A stretch of DNA of 64,000 nucleotides from Candidatus Parachristensenella avicola. GTDB taxonomy: Bacteria; Bacillota; Clostridia; Christensenellales; UMGS416. A program made the position numbers and the translations under genes. The notes under the pieces were generated by a model. That model saw only the letters and a program-made list of their open reading frames with translations, was not told the DNA's origin and made no database searches. The stretch is taken from NCBI GenBank assembly GCA_904420205.1, contig CAJFUN010000019.1, positions 30,687 to 94,686 on the forward strand, in the 5' to 3' direction. Below are positions 25,874-32,817 of the stretch, piece by piece (within the stretch, counting starts at the first letter, position 1; each line of letters opens with the position of its first letter).

Positions 25874-26245
25874 ATGGAACAGGATCATATGTATCCGGCG
25901 CCCAGCACCTGTCCGGTGTGCGGAAGCAATCTTCATATTACGCAGCTGAACTGCCCGCGGTGCCATACGCGGCTGGAGGGCAACTTCTATCCCGGCCCGC
26001 TGGGCAAGCTGAACGCTGAGCAGTGCCGCTTTGTGGAGGTGTTCCTGGCAACCCGCGGAAACCTGCGGGAAGCGGGCAAGATCCTGGGGCTGTCTTATCC
26101 CACCATGCGGCTGCGGTTAGACGATATTCTGGCGGTGATGGGCGTCAGCGCTCCGCAGCCGACGCCGCAATCGGTACTGGAGCAGCTGCAAAAGGGCGAA
26201 ATGACACTGGAAGAGGCAATGGCTCACTTTTCACAAGAGCCATAG
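25874..26245 (+). CDS. DUF2089 family protein (zinc ribbon plus HTH)
   Basis: 123 aa. Two CXXC pairs at C13/C16 and C27/C30 make a zinc ribbon. Next is a helix-turn-helix-like stretch (LREAGKILGLSYPTMRLRLD), which points to DNA binding. The last 25 residues (LEQLQKGEMTLEEAMAHF) repeat the same short helical motif found at the N termini of both neighbouring repeat proteins. It lies between them, with its own RBS (AAAGGAGGA). It is likely the regulator of this operon, by position; DUF2089 members have no settled function. Confidence 0.85.
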   Translation: MEQDHMYPAPSTCPVCGSNLHITQLNCPRCHTRLEGNFYPGPLGKLNAEQCRFVEVFLATRGNLREAGKILGLSYPTMRLRLDDILAVMGVSAPQPTPQSVLEQLQKGEMTLEEAMAHFSQEP

Positions 26246-26260
26246 GAGAGGAGAAAGAGG

Positions 26261-27853
26261 ATGACGCTTCGGGAGGTATTGGAAAAGGTGCGCGCCGGTG
26301 AGCTCACGGCGGAGCAGGGGGCGGTGCTCATTACAGCGATACAGCAGGCAGAACAACTAAACGACGAGGGATACAAGGCTGAGGATCGGGCGGAGGCAGA
26401 AAAGCGGCGCGCGTCTGCGGAGGCGGAGGAGCAAGCAGCGGAGACAGCACGCGCGTCTGCCGAGGCGGAGGAGCAAGCAGCGGAGACAGCACGCACGTCT
26501 GCCGAAGCTGGGCGCCAGGCGGCGGAGGCAGCACGCGCAGCGGCTGAGGATGAGCTGCGCGAAGCGAAGGCTGATCTAAGCACCCTGCAGGATGCGCTTC
26601 AGGCCGCTCGCGCCCAAGCGGCAGCCTGTGAGGATGCTCAGCAGGCCGAAGAACTGCGGCGCCAGGCGGAGCGGCTGGAGAGCCTGGTGGGGAAGGCGCA
26701 GCAGCGGGTCGATCGCGCGCGTAGCCGCCTGGACGCCGGCGAGGAGGATACAGGGCACGCAGGAGCGGGAAGTTCCGCCGAGGCGGACTTCTGGAATTTC
26801 GCCGGCAACATTGGCCGCACGGTGCGGGACTCGCTAAAGGATCTGCCCCGGCAGGTTAACGAAGCGCTGCATCGTTCGGGTATCCGCGGCGACAGCATGG
26901 GCAGCGTGGCCAACGGCGACGTGGAGGGCGATATCCCACGGGCCGTCACCGGCGTCATCAATGGTACGGTTCACGGTGATATCAAAGGGCCTGTCAATGG
27001 CATGATACGCGGCGATGTGGAGGGGGATATTGGTTCCGGCATCCTGGGGAAGATTTCCGGTACGGTTCATGGCGACATTGGCGGCAATATATTGGGGACG
27101 GTCGGCCGGGTTGAAGGCGACGTGCGCGGCGATATTCTGGGAAGAGTTCCTGGCGGCGTGTGCGGCGACGTAAACGGCTCCATTATGGGCAGCGTCGGCG
27201 CAGATATCGAAGGGGATGTGAACGGCTCGGTGATGGGCAGCGTCCACGGCAGCATAAAGGGCGATGTAAAAGGGCCGGTCAACGGCACCGTGGACGGCGA
27301 TATTGAAGGCGATGTGATGAACGGTGTAATGGGCATCGTACGCGGCTGCATACACGGCGATGTCCGGGGCCCGGTGGCCGGCAAGGTTGAAGGCGGGATC
27401 GAAGGCGACGTAGGCGGCAGCATTGAGGGTATCGTCATGGGCGGCGTATGCGGCGATGTGAAGGGATCGGTGAAGGGCAGCGTAACCGGAGGCATTGACG
27501 GCGACGTGCTCGGCTCCATTGGCGGCAACGTGGAGGGCGATATCGGCGGCACGGTGCATGGATCGCTGTCCGGCTGCGTGCAGGGGAATATTCAAGGCGA
27601 TATTGGCGGCCATATTCTGGCCCGTACGGATGGGAAGCCCAACCTTGAGGGGAACTTGGAAGGCGACCTGAAGGGCGACCTGATGGGCAGCGTAAAAGGC
27701 AGCCTGATGGGCAGCGTGGGCGGTTCGGTCACCGGCATGGTGGAAGGCGATGTTCACGGCGACATCATGGGCGATATGGCCGGCACAATCACAGGCACGC
27801 TGTACGGGCAGGTGCATGGCCGCATCACTGGCAAAGTGGGAAGCCAGGCATAA
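26261..27853 (+). CDS. Coiled-coil plus Gly-x-Val/Ile-x repeat protein C
   Basis: 530 aa. Residues 1-30 hold the short helical hairpin (LEKVRAGELTAEQGAVLI). Residues about 32-158 are a highly charged Ala/Glu/Arg coiled coil, with three 14-residue tandem units at 51-92. A linker at 170-208 contains aromatic and amphipathic residues. From about 209 to 526 the four-residue Gly-x-Val/Ile-x repeat runs for some 75 units. There is no signal peptide. The design (oligomerising coiled coil, long beta repeat) suggests a filament or scaffold protein, possibly with protein A; this is inference, and bactofilins are the nearest analogue I can think of. Confidence 0.75.
   Translation: MTLREVLEKVRAGELTAEQGAVLITAIQQAEQLNDEGYKAEDRAEAEKRRASAEAEEQAAETARASAEAEEQAAETARTSAEAGRQAAEAARAAAEDELREAKADLSTLQDALQAARAQAAACEDAQQAEELRRQAERLESLVGKAQQRVDRARSRLDAGEEDTGHAGAGSSAEADFWNFAGNIGRTVRDSLKDLPRQVNEALHRSGIRGDSMGSVANGDVEGDIPRAVTGVINGTVHGDIKGPVNGMIRGDVEGDIGSGILGKISGTVHGDIGGNILGTVGRVEGDVRGDILGRVPGGVCGDVNGSIMGSVGADIEGDVNGSVMGSVHGSIKGDVKGPVNGTVDGDIEGDVMNGVMGIVRGCIHGDVRGPVAGKVEGGIEGDVGGSIEGIVMGGVCGDVKGSVKGSVTGGIDGDVLGSIGGNVEGDIGGTVHGSLSGCVQGNIQGDIGGHILARTDGKPNLEGNLEGDLKGDLMGSVKGSLMGSVGGSVTGMVEGDVHGDIMGDMAGTITGTLYGQVHGRITGKVGSQA
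26411..26536 (+). repeat. Three tandem 42-bp units in the coiled coil of protein C
   Basis: Units start at 26411, 26453 and 26495. The first two encode the same 14 residues (ASAEAEEQAAETAR) and differ by only one or two bases; the third has diverged. This recent duplication keeps the coiled-coil heptad shifted by two full heptads (14 residues), so the reading frame and register survive. Confidence 0.85.
26885..27838 (+). repeat. Region coding the long four-residue repeat of protein C
   Basis: Some 75 units of Gly-x-Val/Ile-x, with the same 12-base periodicity as in protein A. Sub-motifs recur at longer range (for example GDVKGPVNG, GDVEGDIGG, MGSVKGSLMGSV), suggesting growth by segment duplication followed by divergence. 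Confidence 0.8.
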
Positions 27854-27901
27854 ATATATCCTGCCGTAGGAGGCAGGCGCGACTGTCATCCATGATAACT
27901 T

Positions 27902-27941
27902 CCCTGATCCGGGCGTTCTCCATGCCCGGGTCGGGGTTTTT
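27902..27941 (+). terminator. Terminator of the repeat operon
   Basis: A 13-bp stem with two G-U pairs (27902-27914 with 27924-27936) and a nine-base loop, followed by five T. It lies about 50 bases past the stop of protein C. Confidence 0.85.
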
Positions 27942-27984
27942 CTGTTCCGAATTCCCTTCCCGCCGAAGCGGATTTTCCTTCCCC

Positions 27985-28013
27985 TTGCCGGGATGGGCGG
28001 AATTGGTTATACT
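27985..28013 (+). promoter_or_regulatory. Promoter of the merR-yjbQ operon
   Basis: TTGCCG at 27985-27990 and TATACT at 28008-28013, 17 bases apart. The spacing is the normal 17 rather than the stretched 19-20 bases that MerR activators usually need. Confidence 0.55.
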
Positions 28014-28023
28014 GGAATGGAAG

Positions 28024-28041
28024 CTTAAAGCGAGCTTTAAG
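28024..28041. promoter_or_regulatory. Palindromic operator candidate ahead of merR
   Basis: CTTAAAGC and GCTTTAAG form a perfect 8+8 inverted repeat around two bases. It lies just downstream of the predicted transcription start (about 28020) and 24 bases before the ATG, a position suited to repression by the encoded MerR protein. The binding itself is inferred. Confidence 0.6.
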
Positions 28042-28065
28042 GTATAAGCCGCAGGAGGGCAAATT

Positions 28066-28443
28066 ATGGCATATTCCATTAAGGAAGCAGCAGCGCGTAT
28101 GGGCGTAACCACCCATACGCTCCGCTATTATGATCGGGAAGGGCTTTTGCCCCATGTGGAACGCACAGCCGGCGGGATCCGGCGCTTCAGTCAGGAGGAT
28201 CTGGATGGCCTGGCTTTGATCAACTGCTTGAAGGCGACGGGAATGTCAATCCGCCAGATTAAAGATTTTCTCAATCTGAGCCAGCAGGGGGATGAAACGC
28301 TGGACGAGAGGCGGGCGATCCTTCAGCGGCAGCGGGATCAGATCCTAGCCGGTATGGCGAAAATGCAGGAACATCTAGCGCGGGTGGAACGGAAGATCGC
28401 CCACTATGACGCCATCGCCCAGGAAAAGGAGGCATTAAAATGA
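28066..28443 (+). CDS. MerR family transcriptional regulator
   Basis: 125 aa. The winged HTH at the N terminus ([20 protein letters not shown], then [12 protein letters not shown]) is typical of MerR, followed by the dimerising helix (residues about 78-120). There is no metal-binding Cys in the C terminus, so it belongs to the TipA/MlrA-like, non-metal group. The stop overlaps the yjbQ start by four bases. It likely controls itself and the genes after it through the palindrome at 28024-28041. Confidence 0.9.
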   Translation: MAYSIKEAAARMGVTTHTLRYYDREGLLPHVERTAGGIRRFSQEDLDGLALINCLKATGMSIRQIKDFLNLSQQGDETLDERRAILQRQRDQILAGMAKMQEHLARVERKIAHYDAIAQEKEALK

Positions 28444-28856
28444 AGTCCTATCGGAAAGAGCTGTTTTTTGAACTGCCAAGCCGCCGGGGGCTTGTGAACA
28501 TTACGCCTGAGGTAGAAGCTGCGCTGGCGGAAAGCGGTATCCAAGAGGGCCTTATTCTGGTCAATGCCATGAACATAACGGCAAGCGTGTTCATTAACGA
28601 CGACGAACCGGGCCTGCACCAGGACTTCGAGACTTGGTTGGAGCGCCTGGCCCCGGAAAAACCTTACAGTCAATACCACCATAACGGATATGAGGATAAT
28701 GCCGACGCCCACCTGAAGCGCACCATCATGGGCCGTGAAACGGTGGTGGCGGTAACCCAAGGGCGGCTGGACTTCGGCACCTGGGAGCAGATTTTTTACT
28801 ATGAGATGGACGGCAAGCGGCGTAAGCACGTCCTAATTAAAATTATCGGTGAATAG
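28440..28856 (+). CDS. YjbQ family protein (UPF0047)
   Basis: 138 aa, full length. The conserved stretches are [20 protein letters not shown], then [14 protein letters not shown] with the family's His, and [20 protein letters not shown]. YjbQ proteins show weak thiamine-phosphate synthase activity in some species, but the true role is open. It is coupled to the MerR gene by an ATGA overlap. Confidence 0.92.
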   Translation: MKSYRKELFFELPSRRGLVNITPEVEAALAESGIQEGLILVNAMNITASVFINDDEPGLHQDFETWLERLAPEKPYSQYHHNGYEDNADAHLKRTIMGRETVVAVTQGRLDFGTWEQIFYYEMDGKRRKHVLIKIIGE

Positions 28857-28857
28857 C

Positions 28858-29139
28858 ATGAAGGCGCTTTTATTCACGGTTACCTTGTCCGTCCCCTGGG
28901 CGCAAAGCCTGAAGGATAAACGCATGGTGGTCAAAAGCCTGAAGGATCGGCTGGCACGGCGTAATTTGGCGGTGTTGGAATCGGGGATGACGGAGCAGCG
29001 GCAAAGGGCGGAGCTGTCCGTGGTCGCCCTGGCTGCCAATCAGGCCCTGGCCGACGCGATCTATGAGGATACGATGCGCTTTATAGAGGAGAACTGCCCG
29101 GCGCCGGTGATCGATGTCACGCGCCAGCAGCTGCTGTAG
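28858..29139 (+). CDS. DUF503 family protein
   Basis: 93 aa from the ATG at 28858, one base after the yjbQ stop. The sequence (LTVTLSVPWAQSLKDKRMVV, then KSLKDRLARRNLAVLESG) matches DUF503 (YlxP-like), a small ferredoxin-fold family of unknown function often found near ribosome maturation genes. Here it sits in a different context, between yjbQ and a NUDIX gene. Confidence 0.88.
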   Translation: MKALLFTVTLSVPWAQSLKDKRMVVKSLKDRLARRNLAVLESGMTEQRQRAELSVVALAANQALADAIYEDTMRFIEENCPAPVIDVTRQQLL

Positions 29140-29149
29140 GAGGAATGAA

Positions 29150-29728
29150 ATGATGGAGATGCTGGATATATTTGATGAGGACATGCGGCCGGCAGGGCGT
29201 GCGACCCGGACGGAGGCGCATGCCCGAGGGCTTATCCATCAGGTGGTTCATCTCTGGATGGCAACCTGCTTCCGTGGAGAACCCGCGCTTATCTTTCAGC
29301 AGCGGGCGGCCGATAAGCAGGATTTTCCAGGCTACTATGATATAGCGGTAGGCGGCCATGTGGACGCCGGGGAGACGCCGAAGGAAGCCGTGCTTCGGGA
29401 GTGCCGGGAAGAAATCGGCCTGCGTTTGCGGGCCGACGAGCTTCGGTATTGCGGAGCATTCCGGGATGATATCCGGATCGCGGGGATGGATGACCGCGAA
29501 ATGGCTCATGTTTATTTCTATCGCCACCCAGCGCCTGAGTTTGTCTTAGGGCCGGAGGTGGAACGGATGGTTTGGGTTCCGTTGGAGGAATATAAGAAAA
29601 AGCAGGAGAGCCCCTTTGCGATCACGGCCTACACGCGGCAGGGAGACCGTATAGGGATTAAAGCCGACCGTTGGTGCCGTCATCCGGGTGAATTTGAGCG
29701 GTTTATCCTACCGGTTTTAGAAGGATAG
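29150..29728 (+). CDS. NUDIX hydrolase, isopentenyl-diphosphate isomerase-like
   Basis: 192 aa from the ATG at 29150, six bases after AGGAGG. The Nudix box GGHVDAGETPKEAVLRECRE continues into EIGL and is complete, so catalysis is expected. The layout (N-terminal LDIFDEDMRPAGRATRTEAH, then VVHLWM) matches the YfcD/IPP isomerase-like group of Nudix proteins, which hydrolyse nucleotide or prenyl diphosphates. The exact substrate is not known. Confidence 0.88.
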   Translation: MMEMLDIFDEDMRPAGRATRTEAHARGLIHQVVHLWMATCFRGEPALIFQQRAADKQDFPGYYDIAVGGHVDAGETPKEAVLRECREEIGLRLRADELRYCGAFRDDIRIAGMDDREMAHVYFYRHPAPEFVLGPEVERMVWVPLEEYKKKQESPFAITAYTRQGDRIGIKADRWCRHPGEFERFILPVLEG

Positions 29729-29735
29729 GAGCGCT

Positions 29736-30257
29736 ATGAAGGATTTGATTCTTGTTGTCGGACCCAATGGCATTGGCAAGTCTACGGCATGCAGGGCGCT
29801 GACCGGAGCGCTGGGCGCCGCTGCCTATGTGGATAGTGACTGGTGCCGGTTTATCGAACCTTTTTCATTCACAGAGGCGACGAAAGCGTGTGTGGTTGCC
29901 AATATGAGCGATATGCTGGCCAATTATTTTGCCTGCGATGGGGTGGAGCATGTGATCTTTTCATATGGGCTGCACGGGCCGCGGCGTCAGCTGCTGGATC
30001 GGGTGCTGGCGAGGCTTGGACAGCGAGGCATCATCTTTCGTCTCTGCCCCATCCTCTGCACCTGCTCACCCCGGGAGAATGAGTTGCGCATGCGGCGGGA
30101 TGGACGCGACGAGGCGCGGATTGCCCGGGCCATGGCCTGCCGCTCGGTCTATGAGGATTGCCCCTATCCGCGGGTGGATGTGACCGGGCTGTCCGTCGCC
30201 CAGACCGTGGAGGCAATGCTGCAGCTGATCAAGGAGGGGCCATGTACAGGATCCTGA
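29736..30257 (+). CDS. P-loop nucleotide kinase-like protein
   Basis: 173 aa. Walker A GPNGIGKST lies at residues 9-17, followed by a shikimate-kinase-like pattern (AAYVDSDWCRFIEPF) and a C-terminal lid with arginines (ELRMRRDGRDEARIARAMAC). The substrate is unknown. It has five Cys in the second half, an unusual number for such a small kinase. Its end overlaps the start of the response regulator by 16 bases. Confidence 0.75.
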   Translation: MKDLILVVGPNGIGKSTACRALTGALGAAAYVDSDWCRFIEPFSFTEATKACVVANMSDMLANYFACDGVEHVIFSYGLHGPRRQLLDRVLARLGQRGIIFRLCPILCTCSPRENELRMRRDGRDEARIARAMACRSVYEDCPYPRVDVTGLSVAQTVEAMLQLIKEGPCTGS

Positions 30258-30919
30258 TCGTGGAGGACGACTTTACCATTGCCCGCCTTTTAGCGGAGCA
30301 TCTGGGTAAATGGGGCTATGAGGCCCGGTTCGTGACGGATTTTTCCGGTGTGATGGAGCAATTCGTCGCCTTTGACCCGCAGCTTGTGCTGTTGGATATT
30401 TCGCTACCCTACTTTAATGGATACTATTGGTGCACCCAGATCCGCAAGGTTTCCCAGCTGCCCATCGTTTTTATCTCGTCGGCGGCGGATAACATGAATA
30501 TCGTGATGGCCATTAACATGGGGGGAGACGATTTTATCGCCAAGCCCTTTGACATGGAAGTGCTGACAGCCAAAATTCAGGCGTTGCTTCGCCGCAGCTA
30601 TTGCTTTAAAGGACAGACGAGCCTGATGGAGCACCACGGCCTGATCCTGAATCTGGGCGATGCCACCGTGGCCTATCGGGATGCCCGTGTGGAGCTAACC
30701 AAAAATGAACTGCGTATTTTGCAGCTCCTGTTAGAGCAGGCGGGCAGCACCGTGTCCCGGGAGGCAATCATGATGAAGCTATGGGAAAGCGACAGCTTTG
30801 TAGATGACAATACCTTGTCGGTGAATGTGGCGCGCCTGCGCCGCAAGCTGTCGGAGGTGGGCCTGGACGAGGGATATATTAAAACGAAAAAAGGGGAAGG
30901 ATATAGGATCGAAGGATGA
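30242..30919 (+). CDS. OmpR-family response regulator, BceR-like
   Basis: 225 aa from the ATG at 30242, after AAGGAGGGG. The receiver has D9/D10 and phosphoacceptor D52 (VLLDISLPYFNGYYW), a pattern of BceR/VraR-type regulators. The C-terminal winged HTH (VELTKNELRILQLLLEQAGS) is complete. It pairs with the next gene by an ATGA overlap and should bind the operator at 31947-31985. Confidence 0.92.
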   Translation: MYRILIVEDDFTIARLLAEHLGKWGYEARFVTDFSGVMEQFVAFDPQLVLLDISLPYFNGYYWCTQIRKVSQLPIVFISSAADNMNIVMAINMGGDDFIAKPFDMEVLTAKIQALLRRSYCFKGQTSLMEHHGLILNLGDATVAYRDARVELTKNELRILQLLLEQAGSTVSREAIMMKLWESDSFVDDNTLSVNVARLRRKLSEVGLDEGYIKTKKGEGYRIEG

Positions 30920-31938
30920 AGCGGGAGCGCAGCTTACGGTTTGTTATGGCGGCTTATCTTCGGCGGCGGCTCAAGGTGATCGGGCTTTTCGCTCTCTATG
31001 GTGGCATCTATTTTCTGGTGTTCGCATTGTGCGATATCCCGATGGAGGCGGTGCTCTACGGCATGATGTTGGCGGCCGCAGCCTCAGCCGTCATCGCAAT
31101 GGCCGATTTTTGGCGTTATGCGTCCCGGCATCAGCAGCTTTGCGACTTGCTGGACCGGGCCCTGACAGGCTTTGACCGCATGCCCGATCCCGACGATCTA
31201 ATTGAAGCGGATTATCAGCGGATGATCGAGGTGCTGACAAAAGCGCGTATGGAGCTTGCCCTTCAGAATGACCGGGCGCGTACCGAAATGGTGGATTATT
31301 ATACGCTTTGGGCTCATCAGATCAAGACACCCATCGCGGCGATGCGCCTGCTGCTTTCGGCCAATCCCCAGCCCAGGGATGCGGAGATCAGCCTGAAGCT
31401 ATTGGAAATCGAGCAGTATGTGCAGATGGTGCTGGAGTATCTGCGCATTTCCAGCGATAGTTCGGATCTTCTTTTGAAGCAGTACGCCATAGCGGGCATC
31501 GTGCGCCAGGCGGTGCGTAAATACGCCGGGCTATTCATACTAAAGTCGATTACCCTTTCCTTTGACGAAATGCCGGATTCGTGCCTGACGGATGAGAAAG
31601 GGTTGTTGTTCGTCATCGAGCAGCTACTATCCAATGCGTTGAAATATACGCCCTCCGGCGGGCGTATCCATATTTATATGGATACCAATAAGGCAAAAAC
31701 GCTGGTGATTGAGGATAGCGGTATCGGGATCCGGCCGGAAGACCTGCCTAGAATTTTTGAAAAAGGCTTTACCGGCTATAATGGGCGCATGGATAAAAAG
31801 TCCACCGGTATCGGTCTGTATCTGTGCCGGCGCATTATGGACAAGCTGGGGCATACCATTCAGGTAACCTCAGTGGTTAAGCGTGGGACGCGGGTAGCCT
31901 TGGATTTGGACCGGGAGGAGCTGGAGATCATGTCCTAA
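30916..31938 (+). CDS. Intramembrane-sensing histidine kinase, BceS-like
   Basis: 340 aa. Two membrane segments in the first 65 residues with almost no outer loop, the mark of BceS-type kinases that sense through their ABC transporter. The H-box WAHQIKTPIAA has H134; the N box (EQLLSNALKYT), G1 (EDSGIGI) and G2 (STGIGLYL) are all complete. It is expected to signal antimicrobial peptide (for example bacitracin-type) flux together with the ABC genes that follow. Confidence 0.92.
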   Translation: MKRERSLRFVMAAYLRRRLKVIGLFALYGGIYFLVFALCDIPMEAVLYGMMLAAAASAVIAMADFWRYASRHQQLCDLLDRALTGFDRMPDPDDLIEADYQRMIEVLTKARMELALQNDRARTEMVDYYTLWAHQIKTPIAAMRLLLSANPQPRDAEISLKLLEIEQYVQMVLEYLRISSDSSDLLLKQYAIAGIVRQAVRKYAGLFILKSITLSFDEMPDSCLTDEKGLLFVIEQLLSNALKYTPSGGRIHIYMDTNKAKTLVIEDSGIGIRPEDLPRIFEKGFTGYNGRMDKKSTGIGLYLCRRIMDKLGHTIQVTSVVKRGTRVALDLDREELEIMS

Positions 31939-31946
31939 GCGGGGCG

Positions 31947-31985
31947 GCTTACGAAAATGTAAGATAGGAAAAAGAAATGTAAGCC
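31947..31985 (+). promoter_or_regulatory. BceR-type operator with two half-sites
   Basis: TTACG-AAAA-TGTAA at 31949-31962 matches the BceR binding pattern TNACA-N4-TGTAA in nine of its ten fixed and spaced positions. A second TGTAA lies exactly 20 bases further (31978-31982). The outer bases GGCTTAC and GTAAGCC also form an inverted repeat. A -10 box (TACACT at 32016-32021) follows without a good -35, as expected for an activated promoter of the ABC genes. Confidence 0.72.
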
Positions 31986-32049
31986 GAAAAGATGGCGCGG
32001 CATTTCTTTTTTGTTTACACTGGAAGCATCAAGCTTGGGAGGTTACGAA

Positions 32050-32817
32050 ATGCCCCTTTTAACGGTCAATAATGTAAAAAAAATTTATACGACCCGCTTT
32101 GGCGGGAACCATATCCAGGCCCTATCCAACGTGTCCTTTTCGGTGGAATCTGGAGAATATGTAGCGATTATGGGCGAGTCCGGTTCCGGCAAGACGACGC
32201 TGCTTAATATTCTTGCCTCGCTGGATAAGCCGACCAGCGGCGAGGTGATCCTGGGCGATCGGAATCTTTCCACCATACGGGAGCGGGAGATCTCTGCCTT
32301 CCGCAGGGATAACCTGGGGTTCGTCTTTCAGGACTTCAACCTGCTGGATACCTTTTCCCTCAAGGACAATATCCTGCTGCCGCTGGTGCTGGCGGGGAAG
32401 GGATACCCGGAGATGGAAAGCCGCCTGACCCCGCTGGCGGATAAGCTGAAGATCAGCGGTATTCTGGCCAAATATCCCTATGAGGTTTCGGGCGGGCAGA
32501 AGCAGCGGGCGGCGGTGGCCCGGGCCCTTATTACGCGCCCGCAGCTGGTGCTGGCCGATGAGCCCACCGGTGCGCTGGATTCCAAGGCGACCGGTGAACT
32601 GCTGGAACTCTTTTCGCAGATTAACCGGGAAGGGCAGACGATCCTGATGGTGACCCACAGCACCCGGGCGGCCAGCCACGCGGGGCGCGTGCTTTTTATT
32701 AAGGATGGAGAGGTATTCCACCAGATCTACCGCGGGGAAATGACCAATGACGAGATGTACCAGAAGATCACCGCGGCGCTGACGGTTATTACCATGGGGG
32801 GTGGGCGCAGTGAGTAA
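32050..32817 (+). CDS. ABC transporter ATPase, BceA-like
   Basis: 255 aa from the ATG at 32050, seven bases after GGGAGG. Walker A GESGSGKTT, signature VSGGQKQRAA, Walker B LVLADEPTGALDS and the H-loop THSTRAASHA are complete, as in MacB/BceA-type ATPases. The C-terminal end runs into the permease gene (8-base overlap). Its permease partner is frameshifted in this sequence, so the ATPase may be without a functional partner. Confidence 0.92.
   Translation: MPLLTVNNVKKIYTTRFGGNHIQALSNVSFSVESGEYVAIMGESGSGKTTLLNILASLDKPTSGEVILGDRNLSTIREREISAFRRDNLGFVFQDFNLLDTFSLKDNILLPLVLAGKGYPEMESRLTPLADKLKISGILAKYPYEVSGGQKQRAAVARALITRPQLVLADEPTGALDSKATGELLELFSQINREGQTILMVTHSTRAASHAGRVLFIKDGEVFHQIYRGEMTNDEMYQKITAALTVITMGGGRSE

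Noticed and set aside
24960..27853. CRISPR-like or satellite DNA
   Set aside because: The periodicity is at codon level with divergent units and no spacers; it is protein repeat coding. No CRISPR array was seen anywhere in the window.
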